The notes under the pieces are model-generated. The model saw only the letters and a program-made list of their open reading frames with translations. It did not search any database and was not told the DNA's origin. From NCBI GenBank assembly GCA_948482415.1, contig CAOMFZ010000035.1, forward strand, positions 1 to 14,743: DNA of 14,743 bases, written 5' to 3'. Position numbers and translations under genes: made by a program. The stretch is from an uncultured Mailhella sp. GTDB taxonomy: Bacteria > Desulfobacterota > Desulfovibrionia > Desulfovibrionales > Desulfovibrionaceae. How positions within the stretch are numbered: the stretch's first letter is position 1; each line of letters begins with the position of its first letter. Below are positions 6,343-14,690 of the stretch, in pieces.

Positions 6343-6860
6343 GTACGGCACAGGTTTTGTTGGTTTTTGAGGACATGTTTTTTTCCTTTTTGGCGGCATT
6401 TGGCTTTGGCTCCCTGTCCAATCCACCGTTTAAAGCCTTGGTCTGCGCAGGTTTTTTAGGCGCGTTTGGACATGGTTTACGCTATTTTTTAATAAATATG
6501 TGTGCCGTTCATATGGTGCCTGCTTCTTTTTTAGCTGCTCTTTGTGTAGGTTTTTCAGCATTTTTTGTGGCAAAGAAAATGCACACCCTTGTTGAAGTCT
6601 TCACGTTTCCTGCCGTTCTGCCCATGATACCCGGTATTCCTGCGTATAACACCATAATTTCTTTGGTTAAATTTTTGAATGCCAGTCAGGATGCCGGGCA
6701 TCAATATCTGGAGCAGGTTTTTTATAATGGTTTTTTGGCATTATTTATTTTATCTGCTCTTGTGCTGGGCATTTTGTTTCCTTACCTGCTGGTAAGTAAA
6801 AAATGCTGGGCAATTCCGCGGCATGTATATGGCAGAAAAATTGCTTCAAAAATTAATTAA
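6339..6860 (+). CDS. yjjB: ThrE/YjjB-type exporter subunit
   Basis: This 173-aa membrane protein is the second half of the split exporter. It has about four to five membrane spans and the characteristic FPAVLPMIPGIPAYNTI motif (90-106), which mirrors the PGVPLIN motif in its partner. The length is close to that of E. coli YjjB. Its ATG overlaps the TGA of the upstream gene (ATGA, 6339-6342), so translation is very probably coupled and the two proteins made together. GGGGA at 6324-6328 is a plausible ribosome binding site. The pair would form one inner-membrane exporter. No terminator-type hairpin follows the stop. Confidence 0.85.
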   Translation: MSTAQVLLVFEDMFFSFLAAFGFGSLSNPPFKALVCAGFLGAFGHGLRYFLINMCAVHMVPASFLAALCVGFSAFFVAKKMHTLVEVFTFPAVLPMIPGIPAYNTIISLVKFLNASQDAGHQYLEQVFYNGFLALFILSALVLGILFPYLLVSKKCWAIPRHVYGRKIASKIN

Positions 6861-6876
6861 ATTATAAATAAATTCC

Positions 6877-6903
6877 TTGAATACTATAAAAAAATAATAT
6901 AAT
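6877..6903 (+). promoter_or_regulatory. Possible promoter for the SulP gene
   Basis: TTGAAT (6877-6882) and a perfect TATAAT (6898-6903) lie in the AT-rich gap before the transporter. The 15-base spacing is shorter than the ideal 17, so the -35 assignment is unsure. Transcription would start near 6910, leaving a leader of about 45 bases with GGAAG at 6945-6949 as ribosome binding site. Confidence 0.4.
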
Positions 6904-6955
6904 CTGTTGCCGTTGTTTTCATTTTTTTATGTACTTTTACTTCTGGAAGTAACCT

Positions 6956-8701
6956 ATGATAAGATCTATAACAAAAGCGATTGCCCAAAGGCGTTTTCGC
7001 ATTTCACACCGCCATACTTTTGCCCACTTGCACAAGGAAGAAATGGCGCATTTAGACCCGTTATATCCTAAAATTTTCAGTGTTTTTCACGGCGAGTACA
7101 GTTTTAATGATTTATTCAAGGATATTGTGGCGGGCATAACGGTTGGTATTGTTGCCATGCCGCTGGCCATGGCTTTTGCTATCGGTTCCGGGGTTACGCC
7201 GCTGCAGGGACTTTATACTGCCATTATTGCAGGTATTTTGATTGGTTTTTTGGGCGGCAGCCGTTTTCAGGTCAGCGGTCCTACAGGTGCTTTTGTTATT
7301 ATTATTTACGGCATTGTGTATCGCCACGGCTATGACGGGCTTGTGATTACAACCTTTATGGCGGGCGGCATGCTGGCGCTGGCGGGATTTTTCAGGCTGG
7401 GCTCCATTATTAAATATATTCCTTATCCTGTTACAACAGGCTTTACAGCAGGGATTGCGCTGACGATTTTTTCATCACAAATGGGTGATTTCTTTGGCTT
7501 GTCTTTAACACAGGTTCCGCCTGATTTTATTTCCAAATGGGCATTGTATTTTTCGCAAATGTCCAATCTGCACCCGGCAACCTTTGGCATTGCCCTTGGA
7601 ACGCTGATATTAATGTTTTTAATCCGCTTTTATTTGCCCCGTATTCCTGCGCCTGTTGTGGGAGTTTTGGTAGGGGGCGTTATTGTTTGGGCATTTAATC
7701 TGCCTGTTGAAACCATTGCTGCCCGTTATGGGGAAATTCCGGCAGCACTTCCTACATTCCAGCCCATTGATGTCTCTCTGGAGCGCATTATTGCCCTTTT
7801 CCCTGATGCTATTACCATTGCTATTTTGGCAGGGTTGGAATCTTTGCTGACCTGCGTTGTGGCTGACAGTATGACCGGAGACAGACACTATTCCAATATG
7901 GAACTTATTGCACAGGGTACGGGTAATATTGCCTGTGCGCTCTTTGGCGGTATTCCTGCAACCGGTGCCATTGCAAGAACGGCAACCAATATTTCAAGCG
8001 GTGCAAAAAGCCCTGTGTCTGCCATTATTCACGGTTTTACCGTCCTTGCTTTTGTGCTTTGGCTTTCTCCGCTTACTTCTGCCATTCCGCTTGCCTGTTT
8101 GGCTGCTGTTATGGTGATTACTTCCTATGGCATGCTTGAAATTAACGCCATTAAAAATATTCTGCGCGGACCAAAGTCTGACTGGTCTGTTATGCTCCTG
8201 ACCTTTTTATTGACCGTGCTTGTTGATTTGACCGTTGCGGTTTATGTGGGCGTACTTTTGGCTTCCCTGCTCTTTATGCGCCGCATGAGTGTCATGAGTT
8301 CCATTGAAGCTTTGGATGAACACGACGTTGTGCATGATTATGACGAAACCCTTGTCAATCAGGACGATTTGCCAAAGGGTGTTTTTGTCTATTCTATTTC
8401 CGGTCCGTTTTTCTTTGGTATGGTGGACAGATTCCAGAATATGTTTATGCGCCGCAATCCTGACATTAAGGTGTATATTCTTTATATGCGCGATGTGCCG
8501 GCTATTGACGCCACAGGTATTCATGTTTTGGAAGCGTTTCTTGCACACAGAAAGTCTCATGATTTCCATGTTATTATTGCCAATCCGCCTGTAAAGACAC
8601 GCCGTATTTTGAAGAAGATGGGTATTTTGGACGCTCTTGGTGAAAATAATATTTGCCACAGTCTCAAGGCAGCGATTGTGCGCGCACAGCATTTATTATA
8701 A
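6956..8701 (+). CDS. SulP family anion transporter with STAS domain, DauA-like
   Basis: SulP/SLC26 proteins move sulfate, bicarbonate, dicarboxylates or other anions across the inner membrane. This 581-aa protein has the full plan. After a basic cytosolic N-terminus (1-50), the transport domain starts with DIVAGITVGIVAMPLAMAFAIGSGV (56-80). It includes GGSRFQVSGPTGAF (100-113), the conserved GLESLL with E295, DSMTGDRHYSN (304-314) and GGIPATGAIARTATN (331-345). A C-terminal STAS domain (about 474-575) has DVPAIDATG (513-521). The wording of these motifs follows E. coli DauA, a C4-dicarboxylate transporter, more than plant sulfate permeases, but substrate cannot be read from sequence. In a sulfate-reducing host sulfate uptake would also be plausible. 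GGAAG 6 bases upstream supports the ATG. The gene appears monocistronic, with a promoter before it and a terminator after it. Confidence 0.92.
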   Translation: MIRSITKAIAQRRFRISHRHTFAHLHKEEMAHLDPLYPKIFSVFHGEYSFNDLFKDIVAGITVGIVAMPLAMAFAIGSGVTPLQGLYTAIIAGILIGFLGGSRFQVSGPTGAFVIIIYGIVYRHGYDGLVITTFMAGGMLALAGFFRLGSIIKYIPYPVTTGFTAGIALTIFSSQMGDFFGLSLTQVPPDFISKWALYFSQMSNLHPATFGIALGTLILMFLIRFYLPRIPAPVVGVLVGGVIVWAFNLPVETIAARYGEIPAALPTFQPIDVSLERIIALFPDAITIAILAGLESLLTCVVADSMTGDRHYSNMELIAQGTGNIACALFGGIPATGAIARTATNISSGAKSPVSAIIHGFTVLAFVLWLSPLTSAIPLACLAAVMVITSYGMLEINAIKNILRGPKSDWSVMLLTFLLTVLVDLTVAVYVGVLLASLLFMRRMSVMSSIEALDEHDVVHDYDETLVNQDDLPKGVFVYSISGPFFFGMVDRFQNMFMRRNPDIKVYILYMRDVPAIDATGIHVLEAFLAHRKSHDFHVIIANPPVKTRRILKKMGILDALGENNICHSLKAAIVRAQHLL

Positions 8702-8730
8702 AATATATAAAAATATTACATGGTTGGATA

Positions 8731-8768
8731 AAAAACTTACAGTTTGAAAAATAATTGTAAGTTTTTTT
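8731..8768 (+). terminator. Rho-independent terminator after the SulP gene
   Basis: An 11-bp stem (8731-8741 with 8756-8766; AAAAACTTACA/TGTAAGTTTTT) with a 14-base loop is followed by a run of T ending at 8768. It ends the SulP transcript about 30 bases past its stop codon. Its right arm also contains the -35 box proposed for the efflux operon. Confidence 0.75.
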
Positions 8769-8783
8769 GTTTTGTGCTATCTT
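8755..8783 (+). promoter_or_regulatory. Promoter of the efflux operon, overlapping the terminator
   Basis: TTGTAA (8755-8760), a 17-base spacer, and TATCTT (8778-8783) preceded by TGC form an extended -10 promoter. Each hexamer matches 4 of 6 consensus positions. Transcription would start about 8788-8790, at or just before the ATG at 8790, so the mRNA may be leaderless. No Shine-Dalgarno sequence is visible in the U-rich stretch before that ATG, which fits. Confidence 0.4.
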
Positions 8784-8789
8784 TTCACA

Positions 8790-10292
8790 ATGATAAAAGA
8801 AAAAAGTACGTTACGGATATTTTTTCAATTTGTTGCTATCGCTCTTGTTTTTCTTTGTTCTGCCTGTGGTACGCCTGTACCGACCAATGAAGAGCAAGTC
8901 CGGGTACTTTCTTCGCCCATGCCGCAGGAATATTTTTATGATGATTTAGAAACCTATAAAAAAGAACATGCTGCGGCTTTGCAGGCAGATAAAAATTTTT
9001 TGTGGTGGAAAACATTTGCCAGTGAAGATTTAAATGCACTGGAAGAAATTGCCCTTAAAGAAAATTATGATATTTTGTCAGCCTATGCGCGTATGAAACA
9101 AGCTGCTGCAGATGCCAATATAGCGGAAAGCGAATTTTTCCCGCTTATTACCCTTGGTGCGTCAGGCGCAAAAAATCACAGTGAAACAAAAAATGAAGAG
9201 ACAGGACATTCCTCAGGCTCTTCTTCTGAACGCTATCGTTTAGAGGGCGGCGCGTCCTATGAAGTAGATTTGTGGGGACGTGTGCGTTCTGCGTATCGTG
9301 CAGATGCCATGCGCTTTATGGCGAGCCGTGATGATTTGCAGGCAGCTGCCATGACGATTTCTGCCGATGTGGCAGGAACCTGGGTGGAATTATTAGGCAA
9401 TCAGGCTGAAACAGCGGTTTTGAAAGAACAGATTAATATCAATGAAAGTCTGGTGAAACTGCAAAAAGTCCGTTTTTCCAACTCCCTTGTCAGCAGTCTT
9501 GATGTTTTGCAGCAGGAAGAAGTTCTTGCGGCGTCCAAGGCGGAACTGCCTGATTTATTGCAGAAAACATTAGAACTGAAAAATTCCTTATGTATTTTAT
9601 TGGGAAAAATCCCCGGAAATTTGCCGGATTTTGCAATGGACGCGCCCCTGCCTGTGATTATGGCAATTCCGGAAGCAGGACTGCCTGTCCATTTATTGCA
9701 GTATCGCCCCGATATCCGTGCTGCATGGGCAAATGTGCAGGCAAGCCATTATGATTTGAATGAAGCCGAAGCAAATCGTTTTCCAAAACTCAATTTATCT
9801 TTTTCCCATATTTTCAGCGCCGCGCATGTCTCAAATGTTCTGGAGAACTGGACCAATGAACTTTTGGCAAGCCTGAATTATACATTTTTTGACGCAGGCG
9901 AAAAAAAATATCAGGCAGAAAAAATGCGGGTACAGGCAGAAGAAGCGCTTTTAGCCTATATTAAAACCGTGGCAGAAGCTGTTGCCGAAGTTAATAATAC
10001 CCTTGCCCGGGAATATTCTCAGCAGGAAAAATTATCTCTTTTGGAAAAACAATATGTTATGGCAAAAAGTGCCACCCGCGGGGCGTTAAATTCTTATTTA
10101 GAGGGTTCAGAAGATATTATGCGTTTTTTGACGCTTCTGCAAAGTACGCAGGATTTGGAAAGAACCATTGCAAGGCAGCGGGTCAATGTTGTTCAGGTAC
10201 GGATTAATCTCTATCGTTCCTTGGGGAATATGTATTTTCCGGAAGAGCAGGTTGCTCAGATGACGCAAAAGGAAGATGTGCATGAAAAATAA
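8790..10292 (+). CDS. Outer-membrane efflux factor, TolC/NodT family lipoprotein
   Basis: This 500-aa protein is the outer-membrane channel of the tripartite pump encoded here. Its N-terminus has a basic start, a hydrophobic stretch (about 9-22) and a lipoprotein-like FLCSAC; C26 would be the acylated residue, with a poor lipobox. The two tandem repeats of the family are visible. The first contains YEVDLWGRVRSAYRAD (157-172), a signature of the NodT group. The second begins at LLQYRPDIRAAWANVQASH (302-320), and its strand region is FPKLNLSF (331-338). Length is typical. I prefer ATG 8790 to the in-frame TTG at 8772, because the TTG lies right after the terminator and would fall upstream of the predicted transcript. 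The adaptor gene overlaps its end by 11 bases. The family is certain, the pump's substrate unknown. Confidence 0.92.
   Translation: MIKEKSTLRIFFQFVAIALVFLCSACGTPVPTNEEQVRVLSSPMPQEYFYDDLETYKKEHAAALQADKNFLWWKTFASEDLNALEEIALKENYDILSAYARMKQAAADANIAESEFFPLITLGASGAKNHSETKNEETGHSSGSSSERYRLEGGASYEVDLWGRVRSAYRADAMRFMASRDDLQAAAMTISADVAGTWVELLGNQAETAVLKEQININESLVKLQKVRFSNSLVSSLDVLQQEEVLAASKAELPDLLQKTLELKNSLCILLGKIPGNLPDFAMDAPLPVIMAIPEAGLPVHLLQYRPDIRAAWANVQASHYDLNEAEANRFPKLNLSFSHIFSAAHVSNVLENWTNELLASLNYTFFDAGEKKYQAEKMRVQAEEALLAYIKTVAEAVAEVNNTLAREYSQQEKLSLLEKQYVMAKSATRGALNSYLEGSEDIMRFLTLLQSTQDLERTIARQRVNVVQVRINLYRSLGNMYFPEEQVAQMTQKEDVHEK
10270..10275 (+). promoter_or_regulatory. Ribosome binding site deciding the adaptor start
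   Basis: AGGAAG lies 6 bases before ATG 10282 but directly touches ATG 10276. The downstream ATG is therefore the likely start, giving 398 residues beginning MKNKKTIFIVL. The site is inside the last codons of the upstream gene. Confidence 0.6.
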
Positions 10293-11478
10293 AAAAACAA
10301 TTTTTATTGTTCTTGGAATATTTATAGCCATGATTGCGGTTTCATGGTTTTTCATGGCAACAAAGCCTGTAAGCATGCGCAAAAAGCCCCTTACAGCGCG
10401 TTATGCTGTCAATGTCATTGAGGTTTCTGTGGGAGAGGCTCCGCTGCAAATCAGAGCCCTTGGCACCATCAAGCCTTATCAGGAAACAAATGTTAACGCT
10501 CGGGTAAGTTCACAAGTTGTTTTTTTATCAGAACATTCTGATGTCGGAGCACTTGTGAAAAAAGGAGAAGTCCTTGTTAAACTTGATGCTGATACGTTTG
10601 AAAGTACGTTACAGTCCAAAAAAAGTGATTTAGCCAAGGCAAAGGCTGCCTATCAGCTTGAAATGGGACAGCAAAGCGTGGCAAAAGCAGAAGCAGAGCA
10701 ATTAAAACAACTCTCTTCTTCCTTTATAGGGGAAGTTATTATTTCAGACCTTGCCCTGCGCGCTCCGCAGCTGGCACAGGCAAAAGCTGATGTTCAGGCG
10801 GCAGAAGCAGCCGTGAAAACGGCGCAGCTTGATGTTGATTATACAACTATTTCAGCTCCTTATAATGCAATGGTTACGGAGCGTAATGTGTCTGTGGGAA
10901 GCCTTACCAATACACAGGATAGTTTGATGACCCTTGTGGGAACTGATGAATACAGGATTGAAGCTGCTGTTGCCATTGACAGATTGATAAATCTCAATCT
11001 CAAGCAAAATGAAAATGCCAGTGTGCAAATTACAACAACCACCGGGTTTGTGCGTGAGGGACGTATTATCAGGCAGGTGGCAAGTCTTGATGCCGCAACG
11101 CGCATGGGACGTGTATTAATCAGTATTCCTGATCCCTTGGGATTAAAAAATAACGAGCCGGCTCTTATTCTGGGTGATCACGCAGAAGTTTTGTTTAAAG
11201 CAGGAACCATTGAAAATGCCGTTATTGTTCCGCGAAAAGCATTGCAGCCCAATGACAGTGTATTTGTTGCAAAACCGGTACATGCGGCAGATGATGAAGA
11301 AAATGACGGTGAAACGCAGTATATGCTCGATATTCGGGAAATAGACATTGCGTGGAAGGATTTGGATAATGTCTATGTTCGCGGCGGGCTTGAAGAATCT
11401 GAATATGTGGTGATGTCTGTTATTCCGTCCCCCATTCAGGGCATGCCTTTAACCCTTAGCAATATCAGTAAAAATTGA
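10282..11478 (+). CDS. RND efflux periplasmic adaptor, HlyD/AcrA family
   Basis: Periplasmic adaptors link the inner-membrane RND pump to the outer-membrane channel. This 398-aa protein starts with a short basic end and one membrane anchor (about 5-26) without a lipobox. A split biotinyl-lipoyl domain follows: the first half is around VNARVSSQVVFL (71-82) and KKGEVLVKLDADTF (93-106), the second half at VDYTTISAPYNAMVTERNVSVG (185-206). Between them is an Ala/Gln/Lys-rich coiled-coil hairpin (about 108-183). The beta-barrel and membrane-proximal domains follow, with VIVPRKAL (315-322). An acidic stretch near 337-345 (DDEENDGE) precedes the last strands. It overlaps the outer-membrane factor gene by 11 bases and ends 4 bases before the permease gene, so all three are one operon. 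Confidence 0.92.
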   Translation: MKNKKTIFIVLGIFIAMIAVSWFFMATKPVSMRKKPLTARYAVNVIEVSVGEAPLQIRALGTIKPYQETNVNARVSSQVVFLSEHSDVGALVKKGEVLVKLDADTFESTLQSKKSDLAKAKAAYQLEMGQQSVAKAEAEQLKQLSSSFIGEVIISDLALRAPQLAQAKADVQAAEAAVKTAQLDVDYTTISAPYNAMVTERNVSVGSLTNTQDSLMTLVGTDEYRIEAAVAIDRLINLNLKQNENASVQITTTTGFVREGRIIRQVASLDAATRMGRVLISIPDPLGLKNNEPALILGDHAEVLFKAGTIENAVIVPRKALQPNDSVFVAKPVHAADDEENDGETQYMLDIREIDIAWKDLDNVYVRGGLEESEYVVMSVIPSPIQGMPLTLSNISKN

Positions 11479-11482
11479 TACT

Positions 11483-14400
11483 ATGTCAGAGAAAATAGAT
11501 ATACAGAAAGGCGCGCTTTCCTGGATGGCAAGGAACCCTGTTGCTGCCAATATTCTTATGGCGATAATGCTTTTGGGCGGTTTTTTGATTTCCACCCGAA
11601 TTACGAAAGACGTTTTTCCCTTTTTTACGCTCGGAACAATTACCATTCAAGTGACCTATTCCGGGGCGACTCCCAGTGAAATGGAAAAAAGTATTGTCAA
11701 TGTTATTGAGGATTCTCTTGATACTGTTGACGGGATTAAAGAAAGTGCTGCCCGTATCAGTCCTGGCAATACGACAATAACGCTGACTTTACTGGATAAT
11801 GTTGATGAAAATAAAGTTTTGCAGGATGTAAAAGCGGAAGTTGACAGAATTACCACATTTCCGAAAGATGCAGAACGCCCCATTATTGGTTTGCGGAAGC
11901 GGCATGTGGAAGTTTTGAACGTCATTTTATACGGAAGTGACGATTATCATATTTTAAAATATTGGGCTGATATTATTAAAGATGATTTATCCCAGTCTCC
12001 GCTTATTGCCAATGTGGAAGTTGAAGGCTCCAGAGACTTGGAAATCCATGTGGAAGTTCCGCAGGACAAACTGCGAAAATACGGTTTGAAGCTGGAAGAT
12101 ATTTCCGCAGTTATCGGTGATATGTCTCTTGAACTTGGCGGGGGAACGCTGAAAACCCGTTCCGGTGATATTTTGCTCAATGTCAATGAACGCAGGGATT
12201 ATGCTGCCGAGTTTGCGGATATTGTTGTGCGCACGAATGAGGACGGCAGCCGTATACTGCTGGAAGATATTGCAACCATTTCCGAGGGAGTGGAAGATGT
12301 GACCCGCTGGTCGGAGTTTAACGGAGAAGATTCAATCCTGCTTGCAATTTCTAAATCAGAAGATCATTCCCCTGTTGAAGTTGCCGATGCGGCACTTGAA
12401 ATTATCAATTATTATAATGAAATATTGCCCGGTGATATACGCCTTGAAGTGCGGAATAATTTATCCGATATGTATAAAATCCGCTCTGAAATACTGGTAT
12501 CCAATGCTATTTCCGGGGTTCTTCTTGTTTTTATTTGTCTGGCAGTTTTTTTGCGTCCGTCTTTGGCGTTTTGGGTCAGTCTCGGCATACCGACTTCTGT
12601 TTTAGGCGGTTTCTGGTTTTTCATGCCGTTTAATTTGACGATTAACGTTATCACCATGTTTGCGTTTATTGTCACACTGGGTATTGTTGTTGATGACGCC
12701 ATTGTCGTAGGGGAAAATATCAGCTCGTGGCAGGACAGGGGCGCATCGGCTTTAGAAGCCTCTGTACTTGGTATTCGTGAAGTTGCCATTCCCGTTGTGT
12801 TTAGTGTGCTCACTAACATGCTGACTTTCTTGCCTATTTTATTTGTTCCCAGCACCATGGGAAAAATTTGGGCAGGTTTGCCGCTCATTGTTGTCGCTGT
12901 ATTCAGCTGTTCACTTATTGAGTCTTTATTTGTTTTGCCTGCGCACCTTTCTCATCAGAAAAAAGTTCTTGCGGACAGTCAGAAAAAATATTCATGGTGG
13001 AAAGAACCGATTAACTATATTTGTCAAAAGCAGGACAGCTTCAATAAAGTGTTTCTCTATTTTGTGGAATATCGCTATGGTGCACTGATTAATTATGTCA
13101 TTAAAAATCGCTATGTTTCTGTAGCCATTGGTATCGCCTTGCTTTTTTGCAGCATTACCTATGCGCTTTCAGGGCGCCTGGGTTTTGACCTTATGCCAAG
13201 GGCAGAATCTGATTATTCTTTTGCAGAGGCAACCATGCCTACAGGCGCTCCTCGGCATGAGATTGACAGAATAAAAAATCACCTGATAGATGCGGCAAGG
13301 GAAGTTATTGCAGAAAAGGGCGGAAGTACGGTTGCCCGCGGTATTTATGCTCGTATTGCCGATGATTTCATACAAATTCGTGTCTTTATGCCTGATGCAG
13401 AAATTCGCCCTGTCAGTACCGGTGAATTTACCGACGCATGGCGTGAAAAAGTGGGTGTTGTTCCCGGGGTGGAAACCCTGGCTATGCAGGCTGACCGCGG
13501 CGGCCCTGGTTCAGGTAAGGGGCTGACTGTCTTTTTATCCCACAGGGATACAGATATTTTAAATTCCGCGGCAACGGATTTGGTTAATTTTATTCAGGAA
13601 TATCCGGAAGTTGGTGATGTTGACTCCGGTATTTCCAATACAAGACGGCAATTTGACTTGAAACTGCTTCCTTTTGCCAGACAGCTTGGTTTTACTTCGC
13701 GGGATATTGCATCGCAGGTGCGCGCAGCCTATGACGGGGCTATTGCTTTGCGTCAGCAGCGGGGTACCAATGAAATTACCGTGCGTGTCCGTTTGCCGGA
13801 AAATGAAAAACAGCTTGCCTATTTTGAGGATTTGATTTTGCGTTCTCCGTCCGGACAGGAAGTGCTTTTGCGTGATATTGTGCAGGTTGTTGATACCATG
13901 GCAGATGCAAAAATTACCCATGATAACGGCAAAAAAAGTATTCAAGTCACAGCCAATATTACGCCGCCTTCTGCTACCAGTATGGTTATGCGGGCAGTGC
14001 AGAGAGATATTTTGCCGGAACTTATGGCACGTTATCCCGGACTGCACTGGCGTTTTGGCGGACGTCAGCAGGATATGCAGGAAAGCACCAATACCATGAT
14101 TTATGGGCTTTTATTCTCTTTGCTGGGCATTTATGCCTTGCTTGCTGTTCCTTTCAAGAGTTATACACAGCCTTTCATTATTATGATTTCCATTCCTTTT
14201 GGTATTGTAGGTTCCATTATCGGGCATATGCTGCTTGGCTATAGTCTCAGCGTTATCAGTATTTTCGGCATGGTTGCCCTGACAGGGGTTGTTGTCAATG
14301 ACTCCCTTGTGCTCATTGACTTTGCCAATACCAAGCGAAGGGCAGGGCAGGATTGTTTCAGTGCTATTAAACAGTCCGCTGTACAGCGTTTCAGACCTAT

Positions 14401-14623
14401 TTTGCTCACAACGCTGACAACATTCATGGGGCTTATGCCCATGATGTTTGAAACTTCACGCGAAGCGGTTATGATGGTGCCCATGGCGATTTCTCTTGGC
14501 TTTGGGGTTTTATTTGCAACCTTTATTACTCTTATTATTGTTCCGTCTTTTTATGTGATTTTGGAAGATGTGCATAACTTCTTTGAAAACAGCTGGAAAC
14601 GTTTGAAAAAAAACAGCGAGTAA
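11483..14623 (+). CDS. RND efflux transporter permease subunit
   Basis: This 1046-aa protein is the proton-driven inner-membrane pump of the operon, in the AcrB/HAE1-like superfamily and of normal length. The N-terminal span begins at PVAANILMAIMLLGGF (19-34). A first large periplasmic loop covers about 45-335. The TM4 proton-relay motif is VTLGIVVDDAIVVGENI (397-413) with D404 and D405. A second large periplasmic loop spans about 565-870, and C-terminal spans cover about 873-1030. In the span equivalent to TM10 it has TGVVVNDSLVLIDFAN (934-949), with Asn-Asp where AcrB has its conserved Lys; several RND subgroups share this. No clear Shine-Dalgarno precedes the ATG, and the adaptor stop lies 4 bases upstream, so translation is probably coupled. 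Substrate (drug, detergent, bile salt or other) cannot be told from sequence. Confidence 0.94.
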   Translation: MSEKIDIQKGALSWMARNPVAANILMAIMLLGGFLISTRITKDVFPFFTLGTITIQVTYSGATPSEMEKSIVNVIEDSLDTVDGIKESAARISPGNTTITLTLLDNVDENKVLQDVKAEVDRITTFPKDAERPIIGLRKRHVEVLNVILYGSDDYHILKYWADIIKDDLSQSPLIANVEVEGSRDLEIHVEVPQDKLRKYGLKLEDISAVIGDMSLELGGGTLKTRSGDILLNVNERRDYAAEFADIVVRTNEDGSRILLEDIATISEGVEDVTRWSEFNGEDSILLAISKSEDHSPVEVADAALEIINYYNEILPGDIRLEVRNNLSDMYKIRSEILVSNAISGVLLVFICLAVFLRPSLAFWVSLGIPTSVLGGFWFFMPFNLTINVITMFAFIVTLGIVVDDAIVVGENISSWQDRGASALEASVLGIREVAIPVVFSVLTNMLTFLPILFVPSTMGKIWAGLPLIVVAVFSCSLIESLFVLPAHLSHQKKVLADSQKKYSWWKEPINYICQKQDSFNKVFLYFVEYRYGALINYVIKNRYVSVAIGIALLFCSITYALSGRLGFDLMPRAESDYSFAEATMPTGAPRHEIDRIKNHLIDAAREVIAEKGGSTVARGIYARIADDFIQIRVFMPDAEIRPVSTGEFTDAWREKVGVVPGVETLAMQADRGGPGSGKGLTVFLSHRDTDILNSAATDLVNFIQEYPEVGDVDSGISNTRRQFDLKLLPFARQLGFTSRDIASQVRAAYDGAIALRQQRGTNEITVRVRLPENEKQLAYFEDLILRSPSGQEVLLRDIVQVVDTMADAKITHDNGKKSIQVTANITPPSATSMVMRAVQRDILPELMARYPGLHWRFGGRQQDMQESTNTMIYGLLFSLLGIYALLAVPFKSYTQPFIIMISIPFGIVGSIIGHMLLGYSLSVISIFGMVALTGVVVNDSLVLIDFANTKRRAGQDCFSAIKQSAVQRFRPILLTTLTTFMGLMPMMFETSREAVMMVPMAISLGFGVLFATFITLIIVPSFYVILEDVHNFFENSWKRLKKNSE

Positions 14624-14660
14624 GCATGTATTGTCAGAATATATTGTATTGAAAGAAAAG

Positions 14661-14686
14661 AAAAAGCCCTGCAAAGGGCTTTTTTT
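14661..14686 (+). terminator. Strong terminator of the efflux operon
   Basis: AAAAAGCCCT (14661-14670) pairs with AGGGCTTTTT (14675-14684) around a GCAA tetraloop, followed by two more T. It is a textbook rho-independent terminator about 40 bases past the permease stop. The A run on its left lets it also end transcripts coming from the right. Confidence 0.85.
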
Positions 14687-14690
14687 GTAA

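Noticed and set aside
8207..8692. Minus-strand frame of 161 codons inside the SulP gene
   Set aside because: It runs opposite the STAS-domain coding region, has no recognisable domain and is a shadow frame.
8772..8789. TTG start adding six residues to the outer-membrane factor
   Set aside because: The codon directly follows the terminator T run and would precede the predicted transcript start; ATG 8790 fits better.
13559..14047. Minus-strand frame of 162 codons inside the permease gene
   Set aside because: It is a shadow of the RND coding sequence, whose motifs run unbroken through this interval.
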